This document shows positions 50,082-58,813 of a stretch of 64,000 nt of DNA, in pieces (positions within the stretch are counted from its first letter, which is position 1; the number at the start of each line of letters is the position of its first letter). The translations under genes and the position numbers were made by a program. The notes under the pieces are model-generated. The model did not search any database, was not told where the DNA came from, and saw nothing but the letters and a program-made list of their open reading frames with translations. This stretch comes from Candidatus Nanosynbacter sp. TM7-075 (GTDB lineage: Bacteria; Patescibacteriota; Saccharimonadia; Saccharimonadales; Saccharimonadaceae). The stretch lies in NCBI RefSeq assembly GCF_022828255.1, contig NZ_JAJQJW010000001.1:62001-126000 (forward strand). Reading direction: 5' to 3'.

Positions 50082-51054
50082 TGAAGTCGGGCGCGGCGCG
50101 TGGGCTGGACCATTGGTGATTGGCGCGGTGGTTTTGGGTGGCGCTGAAATTGAAGGGCTTGATGATAGTAAAAAATTGACCAAAAAACGACGTGAATCGC
50201 TCGATGAGGAAATTCGCGAGCAAGCGTCGGCTTGGGCGTTGGGCTGGGTTTCTGCTGAGGAGCTGGATGAAATAGGAATGAGCGAGGCGCTTAAGTTGGC
50301 GACACGGCGCGCAGTCAAAGAAATTCAAGCGAAATGTCAGAAAAACGGCTCGAAGTTTGATGAGATTATTATCGATGGGACGGTCAATTTTTTGGCAGGT
50401 ACGCCGTTAGAAAAGTACGTAACAATTATAGCGAAAGCCGATGGTCTGATCCCGAGTGTTTCGGCGGCGTCGATTATTGCTAAGGTGGCTCGTGATAAAT
50501 TTATGGCAGAGCAGGATAATATTTATCCGGGATATGATTTTTCTTCACACGTTGGTTATGGAGTGGCGAAGCACCGAGCGGCTATTGATAATCTGGGCGT
50601 AACTCCGCTGCATCGGCTGAGTTTTGCGCCGTTGGCTAAATATGCTAATGTTGAGGCGAATTCGCAAAATGCGTCTGACGATAGAAAATCTAAAAACCAG
50701 CAAAAAGACACGACGCGTCAAATTGGCGATAAAGGTGAGCAAGCGGCGGCGGATTGGTTGGCGGCTGATGGCCATGAGATTATAGAGCGGAATTGGCGAA
50801 CGCGATATTGTGAAATTGATATTGTTAGTAAAAAAGATAATGTTTTATATTTTACAGAGGTCAAATATCGTAAAAATGACAATTTCGGCGATGGCTTGGC
50901 GGCAATTACAAATAAAAAACAGCAACAAATACGCTTTTCTGCGGAGATGTTCATTGCCAAAAACGCGCAATATGAAAGCTGTGATATGCAAATGATGGCA
51001 ATTTCTGTTGATGGAAATCCGCCCGTAGCTAAAGAGTGTGTGGTGCTGGAATAA
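50065..51054 (+). CDS. rnhB: Ribonuclease HII fused to a YraN (UPF0102) domain
   Basis: Residues 1-190 form a complete RNase HII, which removes ribonucleotides from DNA: GIDEVGRGAWAGPLVIGAV (about 4-22), IIDGTVNFL (about 106) and SIIAKVARDKFM (about 138) carry the DEDD-type acidic residues. After a polar linker (190-215) comes a YraN domain with GDKGEQAAADWLAADGHEII, CEIDIVSKKDN and FTEVKYRKNDNFG, the PD-(D/E)xK-like core. The usual G-E-I-D reads C-E-I-D. The genes are commonly neighbours in bacteria; here they are one 329-codon reading frame with a GTG start. Confidence 0.9.
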   Translation: MILGIDEVGRGAWAGPLVIGAVVLGGAEIEGLDDSKKLTKKRRESLDEEIREQASAWALGWVSAEELDEIGMSEALKLATRRAVKEIQAKCQKNGSKFDEIIIDGTVNFLAGTPLEKYVTIIAKADGLIPSVSAASIIAKVARDKFMAEQDNIYPGYDFSSHVGYGVAKHRAAIDNLGVTPLHRLSFAPLAKYANVEANSQNASDDRKSKNQQKDTTRQIGDKGEQAAADWLAADGHEIIERNWRTRYCEIDIVSKKDNVLYFTEVKYRKNDNFGDGLAAITNKKQQQIRFSAEMFIAKNAQYESCDMQMMAISVDGNPPVAKECVVLE

Positions 51055-51060
51055 AAAAAC

Positions 51061-51077
51061 AGCCCCGAATGAGGACT
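51061..51077 (-). terminator. Terminator of cassette E
   Basis: On the minus strand AGTCCT-5-GGGGCT (51061-51077, with wobble pairs) is followed by a run of seven T (51053-51059 as A on the plus strand). Confidence 0.7.
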
Positions 51078-51105
51078 CTTTAACGTTAAGTGTATTAATT
51101 ATAGG

Positions 51106-51159
51106 GAATGTACGACAAGGCAATCGTGGCGAAGAGTAAGTTTGCTTCATCGTACATTC
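51106..51159. repeat. Perfect 10-bp inverted repeat in the 3' UTR of cassette E
   Basis: GAATGTACGA (51106-51115) and TCGTACATTC (51150-51159) enclose 34 bases just downstream of the cassette E stop. It is separate from the terminator. Confidence 0.8.
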
Positions 51160-51169
51160 TGCTTGCGAA

Positions 51170-51610
51170 TTAATCCGCAAGCTCAGCAAGCTTTTTGGCG
51201 ATAGCAAGGTTGCTCGCCTGATACAAGGGAACTTCCGTTGTGATGAGATCTCTCAGATCACGCAGGAATTTCCAGTACTGGATCCAGTAGCATCCTGGCC
51301 AATCAGACATAGACGACTCCTCTTCCGCTATGGATGAGACTGCGCCCAGCATCTCGTTGATCTTTCCTTGTACTGCCTCCAATGACCCTTCCAGGCCATT
51401 ATGGCAGATAGAGACCAGTAGATCTCGAAGGGCTTCCGAATCCTCCTGGATGTGCGTCTTCTGGAGGTTAGGGTAATCACCCATGATATCGCTGATTCCA
51501 TTGTTGTAGGTATTCAGCGTGGATACCTTCCCCTTCAGAATTTCCGTATACACGGAGATTGCCTCCGTGTTTTCGGTTAGCATGCTTTCGAGATTTTCTT
51601 TCGTGAGCAT
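51170..51610 (-). CDS. Cassette E: 146-residue helical protein, unknown
   Basis: A soluble, acidic, almost entirely alpha-helical protein (ENLESMLTENTEAISVYTEIL; WIQYWKFLRDLRDLITTE), without signal peptide or membrane helix. No family recognised. GAGGAAGGAAAG lies about five bases before the ATG. Codons are GC-richer than in the flanking rnhB and pepN genes. It has the longest leader of the five reverse-strand cassettes (about 178 bases). Confidence 0.7.
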   Translation of the reverse strand: MLTKENLESMLTENTEAISVYTEILKGKVSTLNTYNNGISDIMGDYPNLQKTHIQEDSEALRDLLVSICHNGLEGSLEAVQGKINEMLGAVSSIAEEESSMSDWPGCYWIQYWKFLRDLRDLITTEVPLYQASNLAIAKKLAELAD

Positions 51611-51647
51611 TGCTCTTTCCTTCCTCTCGTCCCCACTCGGCTGTGGT

Positions 51648-51754
51648 AAAGCACTTTTCTTCAGTGCAGGATGAGATCCTATCTCTTTTTGATATTTTTT
51701 AAAAAAAGAAATAGAAACTCATCCCGCAATGACTGCCTTGTCAAAGTGCGCTTT
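51648..51754 (-). promoter_or_regulatory. Large leader structure of cassette E
   Basis: A nested fold: AAAGCACTTT (51648-51657) with AAAGTGCGCTTT (51743-51754) outside, and a long inner hairpin GGATGAG/CTCATCC (51669-51724) continued by an A/T-rich helix. Alternative local hairpin GCACT/AGTGC (51651-51667) competes with the outer helix, a possible switch before the ribosome site. Confidence 0.6.
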
Positions 51755-51794
51755 CGGACAAAACATTTGTTCTATCAACAAAAGCTGTACTCAT

Positions 51795-51823
51795 TTATAC
51801 CACTAATATAATAAAATGTCAAT
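51795..51823 (-). promoter_or_regulatory. Promoter of cassette E
   Basis: On the minus strand TTGACA (51818-51823), 17-bp spacer, TATAAA (51795-51800); the transcript starts near CAGCTTTTGTTG (51777-51788), almost identical to that of cassette A. Confidence 0.8.
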
Positions 51824-51863
51824 AGATTTTGTCAAAAACCGCAAAATAATGCGACCAAATTAT

Positions 51864-54365
51864 TTACAACGCGGAAATAACCGCCTCTTTGTCTCGTTTA
51901 ATCAGCTCAACGCGTGCTGATATTTCGGTAATTCCCAGCTTAATCGTTCTGGCTAGGGCTGGAATGTCCATCATCGGCTCAAAGAATTGTCGGAAATCGT
52001 CAAGTTCGTCGGTTGTCAGTAGGGCTGTGGCGGCATAGCGAATAAAATCGTCGTAGCTTTTATCTTCGCCAAATGTATCTTCGACCCACGCCCAGTTCTC
52101 CTTTAACCAATTCCAAGCAATCTGGCGGCTTTCTCTGGTCCGAATTAAATACACGAACCAACGGCTGGCGTCTTGTGGGCGGATAATATTGGAATTTTTA
52201 ATGTTGGCAAGAATTTTTTCTGCTGTTTCAGGGTTTTTGGTGGAAGTTAGTCCAATTGCAATATCATTCTGCAGGTCATTTGACGGCGTGTTTTTATATG
52301 CGGCAAAGAGATTTTCAATCATCTCTGGCGTCTCGAAATGCCTCACGTTTGCGCTGATAATTAAAGCTCGAATTTCTGTCGGCAAGTCTTCCAGTTTATT
52401 GTTGTCAAAACGCGTTTTCGCCTCATTCAAAACTTCTTTATCTTCGCTATACATCATCAAACTCAAAGCCGTGGTGCGCCGCTCGCGGTCGTCGTCCGAT
52501 TCTCCATATTTTTCATCCCAGCCCAATTCCTCAAATGTGGCGCGCGCAAATTCTCCAGAAATTTTCTTTAATAAATCTCTGGCCGCGCCATTATCATCGA
52601 CGAATTTTCGTAGTTCCGTCAAGGCACCAGCCGCCATACCGAAGACTTTTTCGTTGGTTTCGGTTTTTAAGGATAACGCCAATGGAAGCAGTGACGCCGA
52701 ATTTTCAAATCCAGCGCGGGCGAGTATTGTCGCGTCCTGTAAGATACAAATCTTATCCAAGGTTGGCAATTCTGTAATGTTTTTCAATAAATATTCGCGA
52801 GTGGATTCGTCATATTTGGTGACGAAGTGGGCGCTTAAGCCGCAGTTTAATTGCAATGGCTTTTCAATAGAAACGGTGGTTTCTTTTTGATCCAAGATTT
52901 TTACGTCAAGCGGTTGGTTTGCGAATAATGGAATCGGCCATAATGCGTCGGATGGTTGGTGTTCGCCGATGAAGAATCTCTCCTGACTTAGAATCGCCGC
53001 GTCGTGACTGCTTGAAACTGATACGACAGGAAGGCCAGGTTGGGAAATCCAAGCGTTCATTAGATTGACGATTGGCTGACCACTCGCCGACTCTAATTCT
53101 TGCCATAGGTCATTTCCGACAGTGTTTTTATACGCGAATTTTTCAAAATATGATTTAAGACCAGCGCGAAATGCCTCTTCGCCGATAAGTTTTCTAACCA
53201 TAACAAGTAGTCGTCCGCCTTTGGCATAAACAATTGCTGGGTCGAACAAAGTGCTGATTTCGTCTGGGTGATTGACGTCGGCTTGAACTGATTGAACGCC
53301 GTCCAAGCTGTCGCGTCTGAGCGCGGCCGTTACTTCATTCGTGGCAAAATCTTCCCACATATGCCAATCCGGCTGGAGCGCGTCAATTGCTACATATTCC
53401 ATCATATTGGCGAAGCTTTCGTTGAGCCACAAGTCATTCCACCACTGCATGGTAACCAAATTGCCGAACCATTGATGGCTGAGTTCGTGCGCGATAACCG
53501 TGGCAATGAAGCGCCTGGATGATTCTGGGGTCAATTCTGGGTCCGCAAGCAAACAACTTTCGCGGTAAGCAATTAATCCCCAGTTTTCCATTGCGCCAGA
53601 GGAAAAGTCGGGAAGGGCGACGTGGTCGGATTTTGGCAATGGATATTTGACGCCGAAATATTCGTCATAAAAATCAATTGAACGAGTGGCGATGTCTAGC
53701 GCAAAATCTAAGGTATTTTCATTCTGAGCTGGCGTTGCCCAGACGTTGACCTCGACGCCAGATTTGGTGCGAGCGGATTTTTTGTGCAATTCGCCGATGA
53801 CGAAAGCCAGAAGATAACTGCTCATTCGTGGTGTTTTCTCAAATGTCGTCGTGATAGAATTGCCATTTTCCTCTTCGTGTTTTACGGGCATATTTCCCAA
53901 AACTGTTATCCCTGGGCGAGTTATTAGCGTCAAATCATATTCAGCTTTGGCAGCTGGTTCGTCAACGCAAGGGAAAACTTCGCGGGCGTGATGTGATTCA
54001 AATTGAGTTGCAAAAAGTTGTTTTTTAACGCCGTCGTGAGTGAAATAGCAAGGATATAAACCGTGCATTGCGTCGGTGATGGTTCCAGAAAAATCGATGT
54101 GAATTGTATGGTTTCCGTTTTTAAGGTTCGGCTGGGATAATTTCAATTCGTCAAACTCGCCGAATGAAACGTTGGCAGGCTGATTGTCGATTGTGGCTGA
54201 TTGAATTGTTAAGCCTTTGGAATGTAGCGAAATTGATTCGCTGGTGGAATCGCCAGAAATGATAACTGTGCCAGAAAATTCTTTTTCCTCGGCACGTGTT
54301 AAGTCGAGAGTTAAGTTGTAATGATTTGGTGTGAATGTGTCGAGTAGTCGTGGAACTTTAGTCAT
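51864..54365 (-). CDS. pepN: M1-family aminopeptidase
   Basis: Zinc aminopeptidase removing N-terminal residues from peptides. GAMENWG (257-263) and HELSHQWFGN (293-302) with the distal zinc Glu in NESFAN (E316) are intact. The fold continues through an ERAP1-like C-terminal helical domain to 833 residues, so it is full length. No signal peptide is seen, which suggests an intracellular role in using imported peptides, in keeping with a host-dependent lifestyle. The promoter is leaderless and shared back to back with the 54386 gene. Confidence 0.95.
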   Translation of the reverse strand: MTKVPRLLDTFTPNHYNLTLDLTRAEEKEFSGTVIISGDSTSESISLHSKGLTIQSATIDNQPANVSFGEFDELKLSQPNLKNGNHTIHIDFSGTITDAMHGLYPCYFTHDGVKKQLFATQFESHHAREVFPCVDEPAAKAEYDLTLITRPGITVLGNMPVKHEEENGNSITTTFEKTPRMSSYLLAFVIGELHKKSARTKSGVEVNVWATPAQNENTLDFALDIATRSIDFYDEYFGVKYPLPKSDHVALPDFSSGAMENWGLIAYRESCLLADPELTPESSRRFIATVIAHELSHQWFGNLVTMQWWNDLWLNESFANMMEYVAIDALQPDWHMWEDFATNEVTAALRRDSLDGVQSVQADVNHPDEISTLFDPAIVYAKGGRLLVMVRKLIGEEAFRAGLKSYFEKFAYKNTVGNDLWQELESASGQPIVNLMNAWISQPGLPVVSVSSSHDAAILSQERFFIGEHQPSDALWPIPLFANQPLDVKILDQKETTVSIEKPLQLNCGLSAHFVTKYDESTREYLLKNITELPTLDKICILQDATILARAGFENSASLLPLALSLKTETNEKVFGMAAGALTELRKFVDDNGAARDLLKKISGEFARATFEELGWDEKYGESDDDRERRTTALSLMMYSEDKEVLNEAKTRFDNNKLEDLPTEIRALIISANVRHFETPEMIENLFAAYKNTPSNDLQNDIAIGLTSTKNPETAEKILANIKNSNIIRPQDASRWFVYLIRTRESRQIAWNWLKENWAWVEDTFGEDKSYDDFIRYAATALLTTDELDDFRQFFEPMMDIPALARTIKLGITEISARVELIKRDKEAVISAL

Positions 54366-54385
54366 AGTTTAATTATAATACAGTC
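54366..54385. promoter_or_regulatory. 20-bp divergent leaderless promoter
   Basis: The two start codons (54363-54365 minus, 54386-54388 plus) are 20 bp apart. The core ATTATAAT (54372-54379) contains a TATAAT on each strand overlapping by four base pairs, each exactly six bases from its own start codon. Both -35 boxes must lie in the coding region of the opposite gene. Confidence 0.8.
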
Positions 54386-55078
54386 ATGAGGGTGAATAAA
54401 ATACGACGTCGGCAAGTGGTGATTGCGCTGGTGATTTTGGTGGCTGGCGTGGCGGTTTGGGCTTCGCGAATTTCGCAACCCGAACCTCAGACAATTCAAA
54501 CTTCAACACAACGAGAATTATTTGGCAATTCGGATGCGAAATCGGAATTGGAAAAGATAGAAGTCAAAGGACGTGCGCCAAAGACTGGTTATTCCAGAAA
54601 GCAATTCGGCAACGGCTGGGGCAAAATTAACGGCTGTTCCGTACGAGAAGTGATTCTGGCGCGAGATTTGACGGATGAGAAAATTGATGAAAAATGTCGA
54701 GTTTTATCGGGTATATTGAACGATCCGTACACTGGTCAAACAATTCAATTTCAGCGCGGCGAAAAAACCAGCTCTAAGGTTCAGATTGATCACGTCGTGG
54801 CTTTGAGTGATGCTTGGCAAAAGGGCGCGCAGCAAATTTCTCCAGAGGAGCGAGAGAAATTAGCGAATGATCCGTTAAATTTATTAGCGGTTGATGGTCC
54901 AGCAAACCAAGCCAAAGGTGATGGCGATGCGGCGACTTGGCTACCGAGCAATAAGCCTTTTAGGTGCCAATATATTGCGCGCCAGATAGCAATAAAGCGA
55001 CGATATCGCTTGTGGGTAACGGAAGCTGAAAAAAGCGCAATGTCGGGTATTTTGGAAAAATGTACTGAAGTAAATTGA
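54386..55078 (+). CDS. Membrane-anchored HNH nuclease (DUF1524/GmrSD C-terminal type)
   Basis: An N-terminal helix (about residues 9-27) exports or anchors a nuclease domain. The QIDHVVALSDAWQKGA motif (about 133-148) with NDPLNLLAVDGPANQAKGD (about 170-188) is the His-Asn-containing DUF1524 core, which is shared by secreted nucleases. It probably degrades external DNA to feed nucleotide salvage, an inference from the phylum's lack of nucleotide synthesis. The 230 residues are complete. Leaderless promoter shared with pepN. Confidence 0.85.
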   Translation: MRVNKIRRRQVVIALVILVAGVAVWASRISQPEPQTIQTSTQRELFGNSDAKSELEKIEVKGRAPKTGYSRKQFGNGWGKINGCSVREVILARDLTDEKIDEKCRVLSGILNDPYTGQTIQFQRGEKTSSKVQIDHVVALSDAWQKGAQQISPEEREKLANDPLNLLAVDGPANQAKGDGDAATWLPSNKPFRCQYIARQIAIKRRYRLWVTEAEKSAMSGILEKCTEVN

Positions 55079-55103
55079 CAAAATGAAAAATTTTTAATAC
55101 AAT
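55075..55103 (+). promoter_or_regulatory. nusA operon promoter
   Basis: TTGACA (55075-55080), 17-bp spacer, TACAAT (55098-55103). The -35 overlaps the stop codon of the upstream gene. About 85 bases of leader follow, including a GC-rich hairpin and TTTTT (55112-55140) that could attenuate. Confidence 0.85.
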
Positions 55104-55194
55104 GAGAAAGTACTCATCCGGCCGGCAGGTCGGAGTTTTTCGTTTATGGAAGTTTGAGACGGAAAAAGATATAATTAATAAGAAGGAGAACATA

Positions 55195-56316
55195 ATGGAA
55201 GACTTGAACATTAAGCAGTTGACGTTGGCAGTGCGTACGATTGCTGAGGAAAAAAACTTGCCAGAAGAAACAGTTTTGAGCGTGATTGAGCAGGCGATTG
55301 CGGCGGCTTGGCGTCGTGATAATGGCACGCGAGATCAGTTGGTTCGCGCTAGCTTGAATATCAATAACGGTACGGCTGTCGTGTCGGTTGTTAAAACTGT
55401 TGTCGAAGAAGTTGAGAATGACGCTAATCAAATCGATCTAGAGGAAGCTAAGGAAATAGATCCTGCGGCTGAGCTTGGTGGTGAAGTTGTGATGGAAACT
55501 CATAACGTGACGACTTTTGGTCGAGTTGCAGCTCAGACTGCTAAGCAAGTGATTTTGCAGCGTCTGCGCGAAGCTGAGCGTGAAGTTGTTTTAGCGGAAT
55601 TTGAGGATAAAATCGGTACGGTTGTTATCGGTACGGTTCAGCGAGTTGAGCCACGCGTTGTGCGAATTGAGCTTGGTAAGGCTGTCGGAATTATGCCTCA
55701 GAGTGAGCAAATTCCTGGCGAATATTACGGCGTTGGTCGTCGAATTAAGGTTTATATTAAGGACATTGAGCGCGAAGGTCGCGGTCCGCAATTGATTCTT
55801 AGCCGCGGCAATGAAGAGTTTGTGCGATTCTTGTTCAATCAAGAAGTTCCAGAGATGGAAACTGGTGCAGTTGAGATTAAGGCGATTGCACGTGAAGCTG
55901 GTCGTCGAACCAAATTGGCGGTTTCTTCAGCGCTACCTGGCGTTGATCCAGTTGGTACGTTTGTTGGTGGTCACGGCGCCCGCGTTCAGGCTGTGATGAA
56001 TGAGATTGGCGAGCAGGAAAAAATTGACATTATTCCATACGAGGAAGATGCGGCTGGATTTATTGCTAATGCGATGAGCCCGGCAGAAGTTTTGAGTGTG
56101 ACTGTCAATGAAGATGAGAAGCGTGCGACGGTTTATGTTAGCGAAGATCAGCAATCAATAGCAATCGGTCGCGCTGGACAGAATGTTCGCCTGGCAAGTC
56201 GATTGACTGGCTATGAATTAGACATCGAAGCAAAAACTCCTGTTAAGGCAGAACCAAAACCTCGAAAGAATATTGAGGATAGCTTGATGAGCGTAGTTGA
56301 GGAGGTGGCGGAATAA
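55195..56316 (+). CDS. nusA: Transcription termination/antitermination factor NusA
   Basis: RNA polymerase-associated factor for pausing and termination. N-terminal domain (about residues 1-110), S1 domain (about 115-185, with GTVQRVEPRVVRIELGKAVG), then two KH domains (about 190-350, with GVDPVGTFVGGHGARVQAVMNEIGEQEKIDIIPY and RAGQNVRLASRLTGYELDI, each divided here). The 373 residues lack the acidic C-terminal repeats of E. coli NusA. The start at 55195 follows AAGGAG by seven bases; an upstream in-frame ATG at 55102 lies inside the promoter. Confidence 0.95.
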   Translation: MEDLNIKQLTLAVRTIAEEKNLPEETVLSVIEQAIAAAWRRDNGTRDQLVRASLNINNGTAVVSVVKTVVEEVENDANQIDLEEAKEIDPAAELGGEVVMETHNVTTFGRVAAQTAKQVILQRLREAEREVVLAEFEDKIGTVVIGTVQRVEPRVVRIELGKAVGIMPQSEQIPGEYYGVGRRIKVYIKDIEREGRGPQLILSRGNEEFVRFLFNQEVPEMETGAVEIKAIAREAGRRTKLAVSSALPGVDPVGTFVGGHGARVQAVMNEIGEQEKIDIIPYEEDAAGFIANAMSPAEVLSVTVNEDEKRATVYVSEDQQSIAIGRAGQNVRLASRLTGYELDIEAKTPVKAEPKPRKNIEDSLMSVVEEVAE

Positions 56317-56356
56317 GCTGCCTTCTGCGAATCGCCGAAAACGAAAGGAGGGCGAT

Positions 56357-58813
56357 ATGTCAGAAGATTTTTCTGAATTAGAACCTCGGCTGACGGAAAC
56401 GGCTCGAGCCAGTTTGGGGCGGGCTGGTTTTCTGGCGCATAATGAGGGAAGTGAATATGTTGGCACGGAGCATATTTTACTTGGTGTGTTGGCGCAGAAT
56501 TCGTCATTGGGTGCAAAAATACTGGCAGAAAACGGCGTAACTTTGGATCGTGCGGAAATGGCGTTGAATCTGACCGCAAAGCCGCTGGTGATTACGATTG
56601 TAAGTAAGGGATTGAGTGCTGAAGTTGTTGAATTGATAAGAATTGCTTGGCAATTGGCGGTTGAATTTGGGCAGGAAAAAATTGGCACGGAACACATCGT
56701 CTATGGAATGTTGCAGCAGCGCGAGGCGCGAGCGACTAAATTGCTGCGAGATATGAACGTTGACATTGACAATCTGCGTGGAAGTTTGGAAGATGTGTTT
56801 GATAAACAGCAGTTTGAATCTCTGCAGAGTGAACGCAGTGTGGCGAGTAAAAATTCTGGCGATTTGCGAGTTTTGGAGAAATTCGGTGTCGATTTGACGC
56901 GGCGTGCTAGTGAAGGATTTTTGGATCCGGTGATTGGTCGAGCGTCGGAAATCCAGCGAATGATCACGATTTTGGGTCGGCGTAGTAAGAATAATCCAGC
57001 GCTGATTGGCGAACCTGGCGTCGGTAAAACTGCGGTCGTTGAGGGCTTGGCGCAAAGGATTGCTGATAATAAAGTTCCCGAATTTTTGAAAGGCAAGCGA
57101 CTTTTTCAATTGGATCTGACGGCGATGATTGCGGGGACGAAATATCGTGGGCAATTTGAGGAGCGATTGCAAAAAGTTCTGGCGGTCGCCAAAAAGCATC
57201 AAGAAGTTATTTTGTTTATTGACGAATTACATCTGTTGGTTGGTGCTGGTTCGGCTGAAGGCTCGATGGATGCGGCGAATGTGTTGAAGCCAGCTTTGTC
57301 GCGAGGCGAGGTGCGACTGATTGGCGCGACGACGTTTGATGAATATCGAAAACATATCGAAAAAGATGCTGCGTTGTCACGGCGCTTCCAGTCGGTGACG
57401 ATCAATGAGCCATCGCCAGAAGAGGCGGTGGAGATGATGCGAGGTTTGAGAGGAAAATTAGCTAAGCATCATCAAGTTCAAATTCCTGACGAAATGCTGA
57501 CTGAGGCGGTGGATTTGAGTCAGCGTTACGTGACGGAGCGATTTTTACCAGATAAAGCGATCGACGTGATTGACGAGGCGGCGAGTTTATTGAAGTCTAG
57601 CTCGCCAATAAAATTGTCGCGTAAGGACAAGTTGGCTCGCCAAATTAAGCGATTGGCTGGAAAAATTGATGCAGCTGTGGAAGCTGAAGATTACGAAAAA
57701 GCCGCAGAATTTAAGATGCAAATGAGGCAATTGGAATTGCAAGCCGAAGCGCTGAAAGATGAAGCCAGTGATGAACCCGTATTGACCGATGAATATTTGC
57801 GTCGAGCGGTTTCGGCAATGACGAATATTCCGATTGACAGATTATCGTTAAATCAGATGAAGGATTTGATTCGCCTAGAAAAGCGACTGAGTCAGAGTGT
57901 TCTTGGTCAGAATGAAGCGATTGAGCAACTGGCGCGCGCGATTCGTCGTAATAAAGCTGGGTTAAATCGTCAGAGTGGGCCGCTTGGGTCGTTTATCTTT
58001 CTGGGCCCGACTGGAGTTGGTAAGACGGAATTGGCGCGAGTTCTGGCGCGGGAAGTTTTTGGCGGCGAGGATAGCTTGATTAAGATTGATATGAGCGAGT
58101 TTTCCGAGCGTCACACGGCTAGTCGGCTGGTTGGTGCGCCGGCTGGTTATGTTGGCTATGAGGATGGCGGGAAATTAACGGATAAAGTTCGTCGTCGACC
58201 GTATAGCGTGGTGTTGTTTGATGAAATTGAAAAGGCGCATCCTGACGTTCTGAACTTGCTTTTGCAAATTCTGGAGGACGGCAAATTGAGCGATTCTCAC
58301 GGGCGAACGGTGAGCTTTCGGCAGACGATTGTCATCTTAACGAGCAACGTCGGCGCCGAGCAAATGATTCAGGATTCGGAGCTGGGATTTGGTGCGTCTG
58401 GGCAGAAAAAGTCGGCTAGCGAAAATCGTCACGAGAAAAATTCGCGTGCCGCTCTGCGTGAGCTTGAGGAATTTTTGCGTCCAGAATTGATTGGCAGATT
58501 TGATAGCGTGATTACATTTAAGCCGTTGTCTCGCTCGGTCGTGCGAAAGATTTTCGACAATCTCACGTCTGACTTGGTCAGGGCTGTTGGTCGACATGGA
58601 ATGACGCTTGATATTACTTCTTCGGCGAAGCGTTGGTTGATTGATCGGGGATTTGACGAGCAACGCGGCGTGCGAGTTCTAAGGCGAACAATTCAGTCGG
58701 AGCTGGCGGATCCGTTAAGCGATGTTTTATTGTCCAATAAAGCAAAACCTGGCGACACGCTGGAGGCTAAGATTGATAATGATAAGGTGGTGATTAATGT
58801 CAATCGTGCGTAA
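56357..58813 (+). CDS. clpC: ATP-dependent Clp protease ATP-binding subunit ClpC
   Basis: AAA+ unfoldase. N-terminal double Clp-N repeat (about residues 1-145, [12 protein letters not shown] and [12 protein letters not shown]), D1 with Walker A GEPGVGKT (about 218), a middle domain with a UVR-like [19 protein letters not shown] (about 434-452), and D2 with Walker A GPTGVGKT (about 550). The UVR motif marks ClpC rather than ClpB. The 818 residues are normal. The start at 56357 follows AAAGGAGGG. The end overlaps the next gene by 17 bases. Confidence 0.94.
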   Translation: MSEDFSELEPRLTETARASLGRAGFLAHNEGSEYVGTEHILLGVLAQNSSLGAKILAENGVTLDRAEMALNLTAKPLVITIVSKGLSAEVVELIRIAWQLAVEFGQEKIGTEHIVYGMLQQREARATKLLRDMNVDIDNLRGSLEDVFDKQQFESLQSERSVASKNSGDLRVLEKFGVDLTRRASEGFLDPVIGRASEIQRMITILGRRSKNNPALIGEPGVGKTAVVEGLAQRIADNKVPEFLKGKRLFQLDLTAMIAGTKYRGQFEERLQKVLAVAKKHQEVILFIDELHLLVGAGSAEGSMDAANVLKPALSRGEVRLIGATTFDEYRKHIEKDAALSRRFQSVTINEPSPEEAVEMMRGLRGKLAKHHQVQIPDEMLTEAVDLSQRYVTERFLPDKAIDVIDEAASLLKSSSPIKLSRKDKLARQIKRLAGKIDAAVEAEDYEKAAEFKMQMRQLELQAEALKDEASDEPVLTDEYLRRAVSAMTNIPIDRLSLNQMKDLIRLEKRLSQSVLGQNEAIEQLARAIRRNKAGLNRQSGPLGSFIFLGPTGVGKTELARVLAREVFGGEDSLIKIDMSEFSERHTASRLVGAPAGYVGYEDGGKLTDKVRRRPYSVVLFDEIEKAHPDVLNLLLQILEDGKLSDSHGRTVSFRQTIVILTSNVGAEQMIQDSELGFGASGQKKSASENRHEKNSRAALRELEEFLRPELIGRFDSVITFKPLSRSVVRKIFDNLTSDLVRAVGRHGMTLDITSSAKRWLIDRGFDEQRGVRVLRRTIQSELADPLSDVLLSNKAKPGDTLEAKIDNDKVVINVNRA

